Source: Marinobacterium mangrovicola
GTDB taxonomy: Bacteria > Pseudomonadota > Gammaproteobacteria > Pseudomonadales > Balneatricaceae
DNA: 64,000 nucleotides
NCBI RefSeq assembly: GCF_004339595.1
Contig: NZ_SMFU01000007.1
Coordinates: forward strand, 124,001-188,000
Reading direction: 5' to 3'
Each line of letters begins with the position of its first letter. The stretch's first letter is position 1. The position numbers were made by a program, and so were the translations under genes. A model generated the notes under the pieces. The model saw only the letters and a program-made list of their open reading frames with translations. It searched no databases and was not told where the DNA came from. Shown one piece after another: positions 17,231-25,998 of this stretch.

Positions 17231-18610
17231 TCAGGCTTTGCGTCCAGGGATCAGTCGCAGCGCGGCGATACCGCAGAAAATGAAAGCGATCAGGGCGACC
17301 AGCCGCCAGAAAAGGTAGTCGACGAGATTGGTGGAGAAACGCTCCGCTGTATCCAGGTCCTGCTGTAGCCTGGGTAGCAATAGTTGTAACTGGCTGGCCA
17401 GTTGGCTCGATGCGCTCACCAGTTCCAGCGCATCGGCAGAAAAGTCTTTATCGGCATCCGGTGTAGAGGAAAATTGCGTATCGATCCGTGCCATCAATCC
17501 GTCCAGGTTAATCAGTGCCTCGTTGGTCATCGAGGCCAGGTTGGCCGACGCGTTGATCAGCTCCAGGGAGGAGGGCAGTATCTCTTTTACCTGGCCGCTG
17601 CTGTCCGAAACAGAGCTGAATATCTGGGCCCTTTCCTGGGCGATCCGCTCAAATAGATAGTCGATAGCGCGTTTGCGCTCGGCACTCAGGTTTTCGAACA
17701 GATTGCGTTCCACCTGGGCGAGATGATCAGGGTAGGAGGCCAGTGTGACCTGAAAGGCGTTGAGTGTCTGTTGCAGCTCGTCAAACTGCGCAAGGGTTTC
17801 CTGAACTTCCGGCGTTGCCAGTATACGGTAAGCCGAGAGTTCGGCCTGCTCCCCGGCAATGTAAGTTAGCCGGCCGGTGTACCACAGGGCTCGCTCTGCA
17901 AAGAGCAGCGCTTCGTCAATGGCTGATACGGCATTGTTGATCTCTTTCAGCAGGCCTACGGCGGCATCCCGTTGTTGTTTCTGAGGCATGCCACGGGCAT
18001 CCGCAAACTCATCGAAGCGAATCAATTCAACGACAAGGCGGTCAGGGTTTTCTTCAAGCCAGGCATCGATAAGGCGGCGCAGGGTAGCCTGCTGATCCGG
18101 GGACAGTAGTCTTGATGAGCGTTGCCAGAGACCACGTTCCGTGTTTTTCAGCTGGGCCAGGGCATCGCGACCGCGCTCTTCTCCCCAGATGTTGGGAATC
18201 CAGTAGTTTTCGAAGGTTTCGCGCTGCAGAGTCACCAGCACTAGCATGTCGAGTAGTCCAATATCGGGGTTGCGGCCAGCGGCTATCTCGGTGGCGGCGC
18301 CGAAACTGTTGCGCATGAATGACTGGATCAGTACGCGCTCATTGCTGGTTTGGGCCTTGGGCCGCAGGTGCAGGAAGGCAACTTCGGAGACGGATGAAAC
18401 GTATTCGTCAGCCATGGACATCACCAGTGACTGCAGACCCAGCATATCCATATCGGTCGTGGCGGAGATCTCATCGCTGGCACTTAGCTGCGCCCCAGGG
18501 TTGGGGCGCGGAGATGTCAGATTAAGGCTTGTACAGCCGGTCAGAAGGACAACGGCAAGCAGCAGGCTAGCCGCCTGTTTCCGAGTGATGCAGGATAACG
18601 CCAGTCTCAT
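17231..18610 (-). CDS. Coiled-coil lipoprotein with C-terminal membrane segment, unknown function
   Basis: A 459-residue protein with a lipoprotein signal (lipobox LLTGC, Cys26) and a second hydrophobic segment near the C terminus (about 432-452, LFWRLVALIAFIFCGIAALRL) followed by IPGRKA. The region between is mostly helical, with long coiled-coil-like stretches and Glu/Gln/Leu-rich sequence. The topology, a lipid anchor at one end and a membrane helix at the other, is unusual. It suggests an inner-membrane protein with a periplasmic helical bundle, somewhat like a chemoreceptor sensor without a signalling domain. It lies about 100 bases after the DUF2149 gene on the same strand and may belong to that operon. 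Confidence 0.75.
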   Translation of the reverse strand: MRLALSCITRKQAASLLLAVVLLTGCTSLNLTSPRPNPGAQLSASDEISATTDMDMLGLQSLVMSMADEYVSSVSEVAFLHLRPKAQTSNERVLIQSFMRNSFGAATEIAAGRNPDIGLLDMLVLVTLQRETFENYWIPNIWGEERGRDALAQLKNTERGLWQRSSRLLSPDQQATLRRLIDAWLEENPDRLVVELIRFDEFADARGMPQKQQRDAAVGLLKEINNAVSAIDEALLFAERALWYTGRLTYIAGEQAELSAYRILATPEVQETLAQFDELQQTLNAFQVTLASYPDHLAQVERNLFENLSAERKRAIDYLFERIAQERAQIFSSVSDSSGQVKEILPSSLELINASANLASMTNEALINLDGLMARIDTQFSSTPDADKDFSADALELVSASSQLASQLQLLLPRLQQDLDTAERFSTNLVDYLFWRLVALIAFIFCGIAALRLIPGRKA

Positions 18611-18711
18611 CTCAGGGCTCCGCGGTGACGCTAACGACGGTTTTCATTCCCTGAATAATAGCGGGCAGCAGACAGTTTTGAGTTTTCTGGCGAGGTTTCT
18701 AACTAGCTGCG

Positions 18712-19005
18712 TTAATCGCCGATCAAAATCAGTTTGCCGGTTTCCGGATCACGGTAAACCTGGCCCACCGATTCATAGCCTGCACCTGTTTCGCCATTGA
18801 TTCCCTTGGGCATCTGCGGCAGTTCACGGCCTTCGCTGACCTGGCGCTTGCTGTTGAAGTGCTCCGCCAGCGATGGGCTTTGCGCCACCAGCGCGGCGAT
18901 CAGGCCGCAGGCGAACACCAGCATCAGGTCGATCAGGTTGGCCAGTGGGCCCAGGGGTTCGTCCATCTCCTGGTCGAAGCGGTTACTGCGCCAGCGTGAA
19001 CTCAT
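18712..19005 (-). CDS. DUF2149 protein, ExbD/TolR-like single-span protein
   Basis: A 97-residue protein. A short cytoplasmic N terminus is followed by a membrane segment at about 22-42 (ANLIDLMLVFACGLIAALV) and a periplasmic tail ending in a small VYRDPETGKLILIGD motif. The family usually sits beside ExbB-like and CobN-like genes. The stretch LIDLMLVF resembles the ExbD/TolR membrane motif FIDVMLVL, including the Asp used for proton transfer; this equivalence is my inference. Its ATG overlaps the stop codon of the ExbB-like gene (TGATG), so translation is coupled. Confidence 0.88.
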   Translation of the reverse strand: MSSRWRSNRFDQEMDEPLGPLANLIDLMLVFACGLIAALVAQSPSLAEHFNSKRQVSEGRELPQMPKGINGETGAGYESVGQVYRDPETGKLILIGD

Positions 19006-19484
19006 CAGGCAGCCTCCCTTAGATCGGCTGAACCGGCTTGCTGTTCGATAGCCTCCAGCTGTTCCATCAGCCGGTCGTACCAGCGGCGGCGCAGGCGGCC
19101 GAGCACAAAGCCGATAATGCCGCCGAGCAGGCCCATCACCGTGGTATCGAAGGCCACGGTCATCGCCGTGGTCAGCACCGACAGTTCGCCATCACCGAGG
19201 GCCGCAAGGCCGGGGCCGAGCGGGATGAGGGTGCCCATCAGGCCCAGCATCGGCGACAGGCGGGTGATGAAGTCCGCCCGTTCGATCCGTCGGCGCCCCT
19301 GCGCCAGCGCTGTGCTCATATCGCCACCGTGCAGCAGGCGTTGCAAACCGCCCCAGCGCTCGCCAAAGGCGAGGCCGATCTCCCAGATGCTCAGCAACAG
19401 AAGGAAAACCAGGCCCCAGACTACGGGCTCCAGCAGCAGGCTGGTGATCTGGTGCATCAGGTTGAGTGAGAAAGATGAAAGCAT
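19005..19484 (-). CDS. MotA/TolQ/ExbB-family proton channel protein
   Basis: A 159-residue protein. Membrane segments are at about 13-35 (EPVVWGLVFLLLLSIWEIGL), 72-92 (TRLSPMLGLMGTLIPLG) and 108-130 (MTVAFDTTVMGLLGGIIGFVLG), the three-span ExbB/TolQ layout with a basic loop GRRRIERAD between the first two. It is shorter than ExbB (about 240). With the DUF2149 protein it could form a proton-motive-force motor. Its ATG overlaps the stop of the CobN-like gene and its stop overlaps the DUF2149 start, so the three genes are translationally coupled. Confidence 0.9.
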   Translation of the reverse strand: MLSSFSLNLMHQITSLLLEPVVWGLVFLLLLSIWEIGLAFGERWGGLQRLLHGGDMSTALAQGRRRIERADFITRLSPMLGLMGTLIPLGPGLAALGDGELSVLTTAMTVAFDTTVMGLLGGIIGFVLGRLRRRWYDRLMEQLEAIEQQAGSADLREAA

Positions 19485-22400
19485 CAGCGTTTTCCTCCCA
19501 TGCGGCCACGAAGCAGGCCGGCAAACATGATCAACAGCGCCAGCGCGATCAGCACTGATAGCTCAAGGGTGTTGCTGGACTGGGCCTGGGTGTTGTCGCT
19601 GTTATCCGCAGCCTCGGCGTCAGTGCTGTCCGGCTCGGAAGCCTGCTGATCCTGAAGGCTGATCTCCCGAATATGACTTGGCTCGCTGTCCGTCTTCCAT
19701 TCCGTTTCAGGCATGCGGCTGTTGGCCTGCAACTGCTGAAGTGCTTGAGCGCTGTCGGCATCCAGCTTTGGCATGACGAACTGGTAGACCGGGTGGTCGG
19801 GGTGGGTGTGACCGCTGCCGGGAATGCCATGCTCGATAATCGAGCGGGCGAAGTCGCGGGAGAGCTGGTTCAGGGTTTCATCATCGGTCTGCCAGAACCC
19901 TTTTTCTGCCGCCACCAACATTACCGCCTGGATATTGGTCAGCACCTGCTGGTTGTGTCCCTCGCGCAGAAACTCGTCTAGGCCCAGTTCAAACCGGTCA
20001 TCAAGGTAGACAGCCTTCACCTCATCCCAGACACGGGACTGGATGATCTCCGGGCTGGTTACCTGCCAGCCCCAGAGGTACTCGATAAACTCGCTGCCCA
20101 TAGTGCGGGCGCCGGAGTAGCCCTCGTCCATCAGCGGTTTGATCCACTGGGGGTTAAGGAATCGGCCGCGCAGCTCGCTACCCAGCGCCTGGGCTAGCGG
20201 GTCGAGACGGGCGTTATCCGCGTCGGCATGTTGAATCACGTAGCTGGTGGGCGGGGCGCCGGTGACGGTTTCCACCGCCAGGTTGAGGCCGCCGAGGTAG
20301 TCGAAGGCATCGTTGTTATCGATCAGACCGTACAGGTGGCTGGCGCGACCGAGATAGCTGCGACCCACCTGGCTGAGCTGGTTGCTGAAGTGATCCTGGG
20401 CGCTGAGCCCGTCCAGGCTCATGCCATAGGCGTGGCCAAGGCGGGCGATATAGGCCTGGCCCAGTTCCTGACGCTGCTGCCAGCTGCCGGAGCGCTCCAC
20501 CAGACGGTTCACACCCGCGCCGTATGCGCCCGGTGCCGATCCGAATACCCGCAGCGATGCCTGGCGGCCCAGTTCGGAGGCGCTGGCCGTTGGGTTTCTC
20601 AGCATGAGTCGTGCTTCTTCAACCCAGTTGGCGGCGATCAGGTTTTGTTCCAGGGTTTCATTGCCGGCTGTGTATTCGGTCAGAGGCTCCAGAGCACCTG
20701 TCAGAGCGCTGTCCAGTGCCGGGTAGTCGCGACGAATGGTCTCTTCGCTGGCCGCGAGACTCAGCAGGACTGCTTCGTCGAGCCACTTGAGCTGGCGCCC
20801 GTACAGGTCGCGGAAAAGCCCCGAGGTGGTAAAAAGCACATCGTGACGGCGCGGTCGGCTCTGATCCAGCGGGATCAGTTTCAGCCCCTTGATGATGCCG
20901 CGACTGTTCCAGACCGGGGTGACGCCGAGCATATCGAAGCCGAAGCCGATCATCGCGCCTTCATCACGCACTGCGTCGGAGGCCCATAGGATCACCGCTT
21001 CCTTCTTGCGCCGTTCCGCCTCGGTCATCGGCTTGCTGCGCGCATCGGCCGCGAGCTCGGCACCGAGCTTGAAGCCAAGTGGCGTCGGCAGCAGGCTGCC
21101 GTCCAGAGCGTGAAAGTTGCGCCCGGTAGGCAGTGCCTCCGGTGTCTTGATAGGATCGTTACCCTTGCCTGGCGCCACAAAACCACCGTTGAGCGCGTTG
21201 ATCAGCGCATCCATCTCCAGCTGCGGCGAGCGGGTCAGGTTATCGCGCCACTGGGGTTTGATGTTGTCGCTGTCCGCCATGGAGGAGAGCATGGTGTCGA
21301 TGGCGTCCGGCTCCCACTGGCGACCGAAGGTGTGCAGCCCCAGCGGCATGAACGCCTCCTGCAGCTTGGTCAGATAGTGGCCGACCTCATGCAGCAGGAA
21401 CTCGTCATCGACCTGGTCGAAGCCGATGCCGCGTACCTTCAGCTCTTCATCCATGCTGGCGATCAGTTCTTCACGCAGCCCCAGGCTATCGATCCGTTCA
21501 CGCAGATCTTCCACCGCACGGCGGCGGGTAACCGGATCGCTGGCTGCTTCGGCGCTTTCGATCAGCTGACGTACGCTGAGCAGGTCGTCGTACAGCTCGG
21601 TCACCGCCAGTGGTGGCGTCAGGTGGTCGATGATCACCGCCTTGCCGCGCCGCTTGGCCTGAATTCCCTCGCCAACGCCGTCGACGATATAGGGGTAGAT
21701 GCTGGGCAGGTCGCCGAGCACCAGGGATGGGTAATCATCTTCGCCGAGGCCGACACTGCGCCTGGGCAGAAATTCGTAGGTGGAGTGGCGGCCCAGGTGG
21801 ATCAGCGCATCGGCCTTAAAGTCGTCGCGTAGGTAGTGGTAAAAGCCCAGGTACTGGTGCGGCGGCGGGAAAGTCATATTGGCGTGCAGCAGCTCTTCGT
21901 TGAGCTCCCAGCCGCGCGGCGGCTGCGGGCCGACAAAGATGTTGCCGAACTGCAGACCCGGTAGCAGCATACGGTCCTGCCAGATCATGCTGCGCCCCGG
22001 TGCCTCGCCCCAACCGCGCATCCCCTCGATGCCCATATGCACCAGCGCCGTGACCAGTTCACCGGCGTTTTGCCATTGGTTAATGCGCTGCTCGTCGGCA
22101 AGATCGTCGCCAAGCAGAACCGTGTAGCTGTCTTTGAGCTGATCGAGCAGATCCAGGGCGCGGCTGCGACGCTGGTCACGCACGCCGTCGAGGGCGTGGC
22201 GCAGATCGCCCAGGCTGCGCTGGATCAGTGTGGCCATCTCCTGGTGTACACCGGGGTCGATAGGCTGGGCGCGGTTGCTCGACAGCAGCGGCTTCAGCCG
22301 GGTATGCAAGTAGCCCAGGGGGCCGCGCACCATCTCCTGTTGCACTGTCTCCGGCAGGGTGGCAAACCACTGGCGGTAATCCTCGCTGCTTACGCCTTTG

Positions 22401-23872
22401 ACCAGCGGTGCCATCTGCTCCAGCGCATGACGATCCTCGGGCAGGTTGACACCGCGCTCCTGCAGCAGGTCCAGCAGCGCTTCGGGCGACTGCGGCAGGG
22501 TGCCCGTAGCGTAGCCCTGGTCTTTCAGGGCGTTGAGAATCTGCCACAGAGATTCGGGCACATTGAGGTTGTCGGCGCCGATATTGTGGCGTCCCGGCGG
22601 ATGGTTGTAATAGACGATGGCAACGCGCTTGTCGGCGTTGTCCTTGCGCTGCAGCGCCAGCCAGTGCTGGATACGGCCAAGAATACGTTCCACCGCCTTG
22701 TCGATTGGCTGTGAAAGAATCAGGCGCGCGCCGGTCACCTCGTCAACTTTGGCAGGGGTGGAGAGTGCCAATACTTCTGGCTGGCCGATTCCCTGCAGCT
22801 CGGGCATCGCCACACGATAATACACGGAGTCGGCAGGCAGGCCGTTGGCAGAAAGCGCGTAGCTGTCGGCGTTGTACTCGTCGACACGGATACCCTTGAA
22901 CACCGGCACGTTGAGTTCACTGAGCCTGGCGCTGACCGCTTCGCGACCTTCGCCGCCGCCGATAACGAAGTCCTGCACCGACAGGATCGCCCAGGCGGAT
23001 TGTTTGGGTGCAAGCGCCTGGATCTGCTCGATGGCCTCTTCGCTGCCGGCGCCCCAGGCTGCCAGCAGCGTCACGCACTGCAGCTCGCTCTGGCTGCAAA
23101 GTTTGCGGTGCAGGCTCCAGTTGCCGGGCAGATCGCCGCTCTGGTGGTCGAGCACGAACAGGGTATCGCGATCTTCCATGGCAGCTGCCAGCTCCTCCAG
23201 TTCGACCGGCCTGGTATTGAGATAGGCGCGTACCGGTGCATTCACTCTGGCGGCGGCAGGTTCCGCGCTCGGGTCCAGCAGCAGCTGCCAGAGCGCGTGG
23301 ATATTGCCGGCGTTGCGGTTCTGCCAGTAGCTGCGCGCGTCGAGCCAGTGGTTAAAGTGCGGCAGCGCCTGTTTCTGCTGCGCCAGCCATTCAGGGAAGG
23401 GCTGATCCGTCGGCGGGCGGCTGAACAGTTTCTCTTTGGTCTCTGCATCTAGCCCGGTGAAGCGGCCACCTTCGGCATCCTTGTGCAGGTCATAGAGACG
23501 TCGGTCGCTGTGAAAGACCAGCCGCTGCTGGTCGCTTTGGACAGGCAGAGCCAGCAGGCGCTCAACCGGCGCGCCGAAAACGCCGGCATAGATCAGCGTT
23601 GCCGCCGGTGAGATCAGTGCTTCCAGCGCGGCATCGTCCATCTCGTTTACCTGGGCGACGCTGCGGATCTGGATACTCGCATCCGGATGATCCTCCAGAA
23701 AGCGGTAGGCGCCGGCCGCCATCACCGGGGCTGAGCGGTCTGAGACGATCGCCACGGCGCTGTGCGTGGCGGCCTGAACCTGGCTGAACATCGCACTGGC
23801 GAACAGGCAGAACAGCGCTGTCAGCCAGATAGTGAGGGCTGGAGCAGGTGATAGAGATGAACGGTTGCGCAT
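19484..23872 (-). CDS. cobN: CobN-family chelatase-like protein with signal peptide and C-terminal membrane anchor
   Basis: A 1462-residue CobN/magnesium-chelatase H-type protein. Family motifs are present: NIGADNLNVPESLW, HLGRHSTYEFLP, LGDLPSIYPYIVDGVGEG, QAKRRGKAVIIDHLTPPL, LPTGRNFHALDGSLLPT and SGLFRDLYGRQL. Classical CobN is cytoplasmic and inserts cobalt into hydrogenobyrinate diamide with CobS/CobT. This one instead has an N-terminal signal (ALTIWLTALFCLFASAMF, cut near VQA-ATHS) and a C-terminal membrane helix (SVLIALALLIMFAGLL) followed by RGRMGGKR, so the body should face the periplasm. ATG 23872 is chosen because AGGAG lies 7 bases upstream; the ORF continues to 24010 through the leader. 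No CobS/CobT genes are in the window. It is controlled by the cobalamin riboswitch upstream. Confidence 0.93.
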   Translation of the reverse strand: MRNRSSLSPAPALTIWLTALFCLFASAMFSQVQAATHSAVAIVSDRSAPVMAAGAYRFLEDHPDASIQIRSVAQVNEMDDAALEALISPAATLIYAGVFGAPVERLLALPVQSDQQRLVFHSDRRLYDLHKDAEGGRFTGLDAETKEKLFSRPPTDQPFPEWLAQQKQALPHFNHWLDARSYWQNRNAGNIHALWQLLLDPSAEPAAARVNAPVRAYLNTRPVELEELAAAMEDRDTLFVLDHQSGDLPGNWSLHRKLCSQSELQCVTLLAAWGAGSEEAIEQIQALAPKQSAWAILSVQDFVIGGGEGREAVSARLSELNVPVFKGIRVDEYNADSYALSANGLPADSVYYRVAMPELQGIGQPEVLALSTPAKVDEVTGARLILSQPIDKAVERILGRIQHWLALQRKDNADKRVAIVYYNHPPGRHNIGADNLNVPESLWQILNALKDQGYATGTLPQSPEALLDLLQERGVNLPEDRHALEQMAPLVKGVSSEDYRQWFATLPETVQQEMVRGPLGYLHTRLKPLLSSNRAQPIDPGVHQEMATLIQRSLGDLRHALDGVRDQRRSRALDLLDQLKDSYTVLLGDDLADEQRINQWQNAGELVTALVHMGIEGMRGWGEAPGRSMIWQDRMLLPGLQFGNIFVGPQPPRGWELNEELLHANMTFPPPHQYLGFYHYLRDDFKADALIHLGRHSTYEFLPRRSVGLGEDDYPSLVLGDLPSIYPYIVDGVGEGIQAKRRGKAVIIDHLTPPLAVTELYDDLLSVRQLIESAEAASDPVTRRRAVEDLRERIDSLGLREELIASMDEELKVRGIGFDQVDDEFLLHEVGHYLTKLQEAFMPLGLHTFGRQWEPDAIDTMLSSMADSDNIKPQWRDNLTRSPQLEMDALINALNGGFVAPGKGNDPIKTPEALPTGRNFHALDGSLLPTPLGFKLGAELAADARSKPMTEAERRKKEAVILWASDAVRDEGAMIGFGFDMLGVTPVWNSRGIIKGLKLIPLDQSRPRRHDVLFTTSGLFRDLYGRQLKWLDEAVLLSLAASEETIRRDYPALDSALTGALEPLTEYTAGNETLEQNLIAANWVEEARLMLRNPTASASELGRQASLRVFGSAPGAYGAGVNRLVERSGSWQQRQELGQAYIARLGHAYGMSLDGLSAQDHFSNQLSQVGRSYLGRASHLYGLIDNNDAFDYLGGLNLAVETVTGAPPTSYVIQHADADNARLDPLAQALGSELRGRFLNPQWIKPLMDEGYSGARTMGSEFIEYLWGWQVTSPEIIQSRVWDEVKAVYLDDRFELGLDEFLREGHNQQVLTNIQAVMLVAAEKGFWQTDDETLNQLSRDFARSIIEHGIPGSGHTHPDHPVYQFVMPKLDADSAQALQQLQANSRMPETEWKTDSEPSHIREISLQDQQASEPDSTDAEAADNSDNTQAQSSNTLELSVLIALALLIMFAGLLRGRMGGKR

Positions 23873-24044
23873 GCAGACTCCTGAATAAGATCTACACGCA
23901 CCGGCAAGTACTGGGATTAACCGTCGGAACTTGGAACAGATACAGGCTCTCCGCTGCGGTAGACGCAAGGGTCTTCCGGGTCGCGGATACTGATGCTGTT
24001 TCAGGGACACCCCGCCTGATGCGCATGGAGATAACCGCTATGGG

Positions 24045-24245
24045 CGGTCATCTGGCAGGCCGGTCTCCGGGCTTGGAAAGTGTCTTTGGATAGACGGCGC
24101 GCTCGGCCTTCCCACAGCGTAAAGGCTGCAGTGGCGGTGATGAGGCGCTTGGCTTTCGTTACCGTTGCGGGGGCAGCGCAGGATTTTCACCTGACTTCCC
24201 GATTATCCCCGCCGCGCTGGAATGGCAGCGGGGCACCTGCAATTG
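24045..24245 (-). promoter_or_regulatory. Cobalamin riboswitch
   Basis: On the minus strand the leader of the CobN-like gene contains the conserved cobalamin aptamer elements in order: GGTGCC near the 5' end, TCAGGTGAAAATCCTG, GCTGCCCCCGCAACGGTAA, the B12-box part GCCACTG, GGGAAGGCCGAGCG, and the closing GCCCGGAGACCGGCCTG. Cobalamin binding should lower expression of the CobN-like/ExbB-like/DUF2149 operon. About 170 bases of expression platform separate the aptamer from the start codon. Boundaries are approximate. The riboswitch fills most of the 420-base gap between this operon and the flavodoxin gene. Confidence 0.95.
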
Positions 24246-24292
24246 CGGGGCAGATTACCGGCAGGCGGTCGGGATCGCAAGCAGGGTAGCTC

Positions 24293-24850
24293 TCAGGCTG
24301 CAGACTCCAATGACTCCAGCAGTTGCGGCTTGATCTGCTCAACCCATTGTTCGAGCCGCGCGTCGGTCAGCATCCCCTGGGTACGTTGGTCGATCACAAG
24401 GCCTACGAACCTGTCGACGATGGCGGCTGCCGAATATTCAAAGGTATAACCCTCGGTGCTCCAATCTCCAACCATCGTCGCGCCCTTCATGGCGAAGGTC
24501 TGATAAAGCGCCATCAGCGAGCTGGCGAAACGCTCGGAGTAGCGCTCCTGGGCACCCAAGCCAAACATGGCGATGCGTTTGCCGCTAAGATCGGGCGAGC
24601 CGAACTGCGCCAGAAACTCACCCCAGTTAGGCTCGAAGCAGCCGGAGACGCCCTTGCCGGGAATGTCGCCCTCGCCATAGCTAGGCGTACCGAGAATCAG
24701 TGCATCGTACTTGAGCATATCTTCCGGCGTGATGCGGTTGACGTTGATCGGCTTGTCGGCGATGTCGCTGCCGAGCAGTTTGTAGATTTTCTTGGCGATC
24801 AGGCGGGTGGTGCCGGTTTCGGTGCCGAAAAAAATGCCGATTTTGTTCAT
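24293..24850 (-). CDS. Long-chain flavodoxin
   Basis: A 185-residue FMN electron carrier. The phosphate-binding loop GTETGTTR is at residues 9-16, the second FMN loop is GTPSYGEGDIPG, and the isoalloxazine-contact region is FGLGAQERYSERF. The inserted loop GDWSTEGYTFEYSAA marks the long-chain (NifF/FldA) type. ATG 24850 has AGGGC upstream. It is on the same strand as the CobN-like operon, about 50 bases before the riboswitch. Flavodoxin can reduce corrinoid or radical-SAM enzymes, but a link to the B12 operon is only suggested by position. Confidence 0.94.
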   Translation of the reverse strand: MNKIGIFFGTETGTTRLIAKKIYKLLGSDIADKPINVNRITPEDMLKYDALILGTPSYGEGDIPGKGVSGCFEPNWGEFLAQFGSPDLSGKRIAMFGLGAQERYSERFASSLMALYQTFAMKGATMVGDWSTEGYTFEYSAAAIVDRFVGLVIDQRTQGMLTDARLEQWVEQIKPQLLESLESAA

Positions 24851-25037
24851 AGTAAGCCCTCTATTCGTAGGAAAGCCGACACGTAACACGTGTTTTCGCC
24901 CGCAGTTAGGTGCTTTGGGAACCAAACCCAAGCGTCAGATCAGGATTTTGCAAAGTAGATGCCATATGAATGATTTAGTACTTGCTGATATCTATTTCTG
25001 TGAGTAGGTTTTAGACAGATCTCTTTCATGCCACCTT

Positions 25038-25053
25038 GCGTATATCTATACGC
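25038..25053. promoter_or_regulatory. Inverted repeat upstream of prepilin gene
   Basis: GCGTATA-TC-TATACGC, 7-base arms with a 2-base spacer, lies 25 bases before the prepilin ATG, overlapping where the transcription start or leader would be. It could be an operator; no regulator gene is adjacent. Confidence 0.35.
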
Positions 25054-25077
25054 CATCTGCATCTGGAAGCTGTGTTG

Positions 25078-25953
25078 ATGAAAACAAGAAGAGAAGCAGC
25101 GGGCTTTACGCTGATTGAAGTGATGATCTCCCTGGCCATAGTCGGAATTCTGGCGGCTATCGCGCTCCCTGCTTACCGGCATTACATCTACGCCGCACAG
25201 GCATCTCAACTACTGACCAATATCGATGCCCTGCGTTTGATGAGTGCGGAGCATAACGCCACCGCAGGTTGGCCCGATCAGCTGCAGACTCCGCCGCCAT
25301 CCAATAAGTGGCCGGATCCGTTAAATATGAACTCCGGCAACCTGCTGGTGCCGCATTTTCAGTCATTGGTGAAGTCGGATGCCAATGGCTATCCGGTGGC
25401 CGTTTTTTATCCCATCGATGAGCGTGGCACTCATATTGTCGATGAAGCGCGCTACAAGTTACCTGATAACCTGGTTTACACCTTTCGGCCGGGCGCGTAT
25501 CTGGCGGTTTATCTGATTGATCCAACGGCACTTCTGCGCGTGCATCAGACAAGTACCGGATCTCAGCAGGTAGCGGCCTATCCGCAACCGAACCCCCAAC
25601 CTACGCTCAAGCCCCAGGCGCAACCTCAGTTGGCGCCGCAGCAACAACCTCCGCTTAAGCCGCAGGCAACTCCTCAGGCTCAACCTCAGCCGTTACCCGC
25701 TTCAACTCAAACTGCGTCCACAGGTAATGCCGGCTCTCAAACGCAGACATCCACTGTTACTCAACAGCAGCAACAGCAAGGTACTAATCCTGCAGGGCAG
25801 TCTTCGTCCGTCGTAACGCGGCCGCGGCCGCCTGCGCAGATTCCTGGGGTCTGCTACACCAATAAAGGGAATCTGCACTATTACAACTCGGGGCACTACT
25901 CCATGTGTCCGCATCCAGACGAAATTATTAACGGGGTTTGGTATCCGCGCTGA
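25078..25953 (+). CDS. Type IV prepilin-like protein with Pro/Gln-rich tail
   Basis: A 291-residue protein with a class III signal: basic leader MKTRREAAG cut before FTLIEVMISLAIVGILAA, with Glu at +5 of the mature protein as in type IV pilins and type II pseudopilins. The pilin-like globular part (to about residue 160) is followed by an 80-residue Pro/Gln-rich low-complexity linker (about 168-255) and a short end domain with two Cys (CYTNKG, MCPHPDE). The linker is highly unusual for a pilin. ATG 25078 with GGAAG upstream is preferred over the start at 25036. It heads a plus-strand run that includes a GspE-type ATPase. Confidence 0.88.
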   Translation: MKTRREAAGFTLIEVMISLAIVGILAAIALPAYRHYIYAAQASQLLTNIDALRLMSAEHNATAGWPDQLQTPPPSNKWPDPLNMNSGNLLVPHFQSLVKSDANGYPVAVFYPIDERGTHIVDEARYKLPDNLVYTFRPGAYLAVYLIDPTALLRVHQTSTGSQQVAAYPQPNPQPTLKPQAQPQLAPQQQPPLKPQATPQAQPQPLPASTQTASTGNAGSQTQTSTVTQQQQQQGTNPAGQSSSVVTRPRPPAQIPGVCYTNKGNLHYYNSGHYSMCPHPDEIINGVWYPR

Positions 25954-25998
25954 TAGCCCATCAACCCTAGTTTTCAAGTATCGCCAGAGGTCAGTTGG

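Noticed and set aside
20228-20989. 253-codon plus-strand ORF inside the CobN-like gene
   Set aside because: Fully within the coding region of the CobN-like protein, no start-site support or motifs.
23873-24010. N-terminal 46-codon extension of the CobN-like protein
   Set aside because: It runs into the riboswitch leader, lacks an RBS and would bury the signal peptide; ATG 23872 has AGGAG at the right distance.
24246-24292. Promoter or terminator between flavodoxin and the riboswitch
   Set aside because: Only 47 bases remain and no clear hairpin with U tract or -35/-10 pair could be identified.
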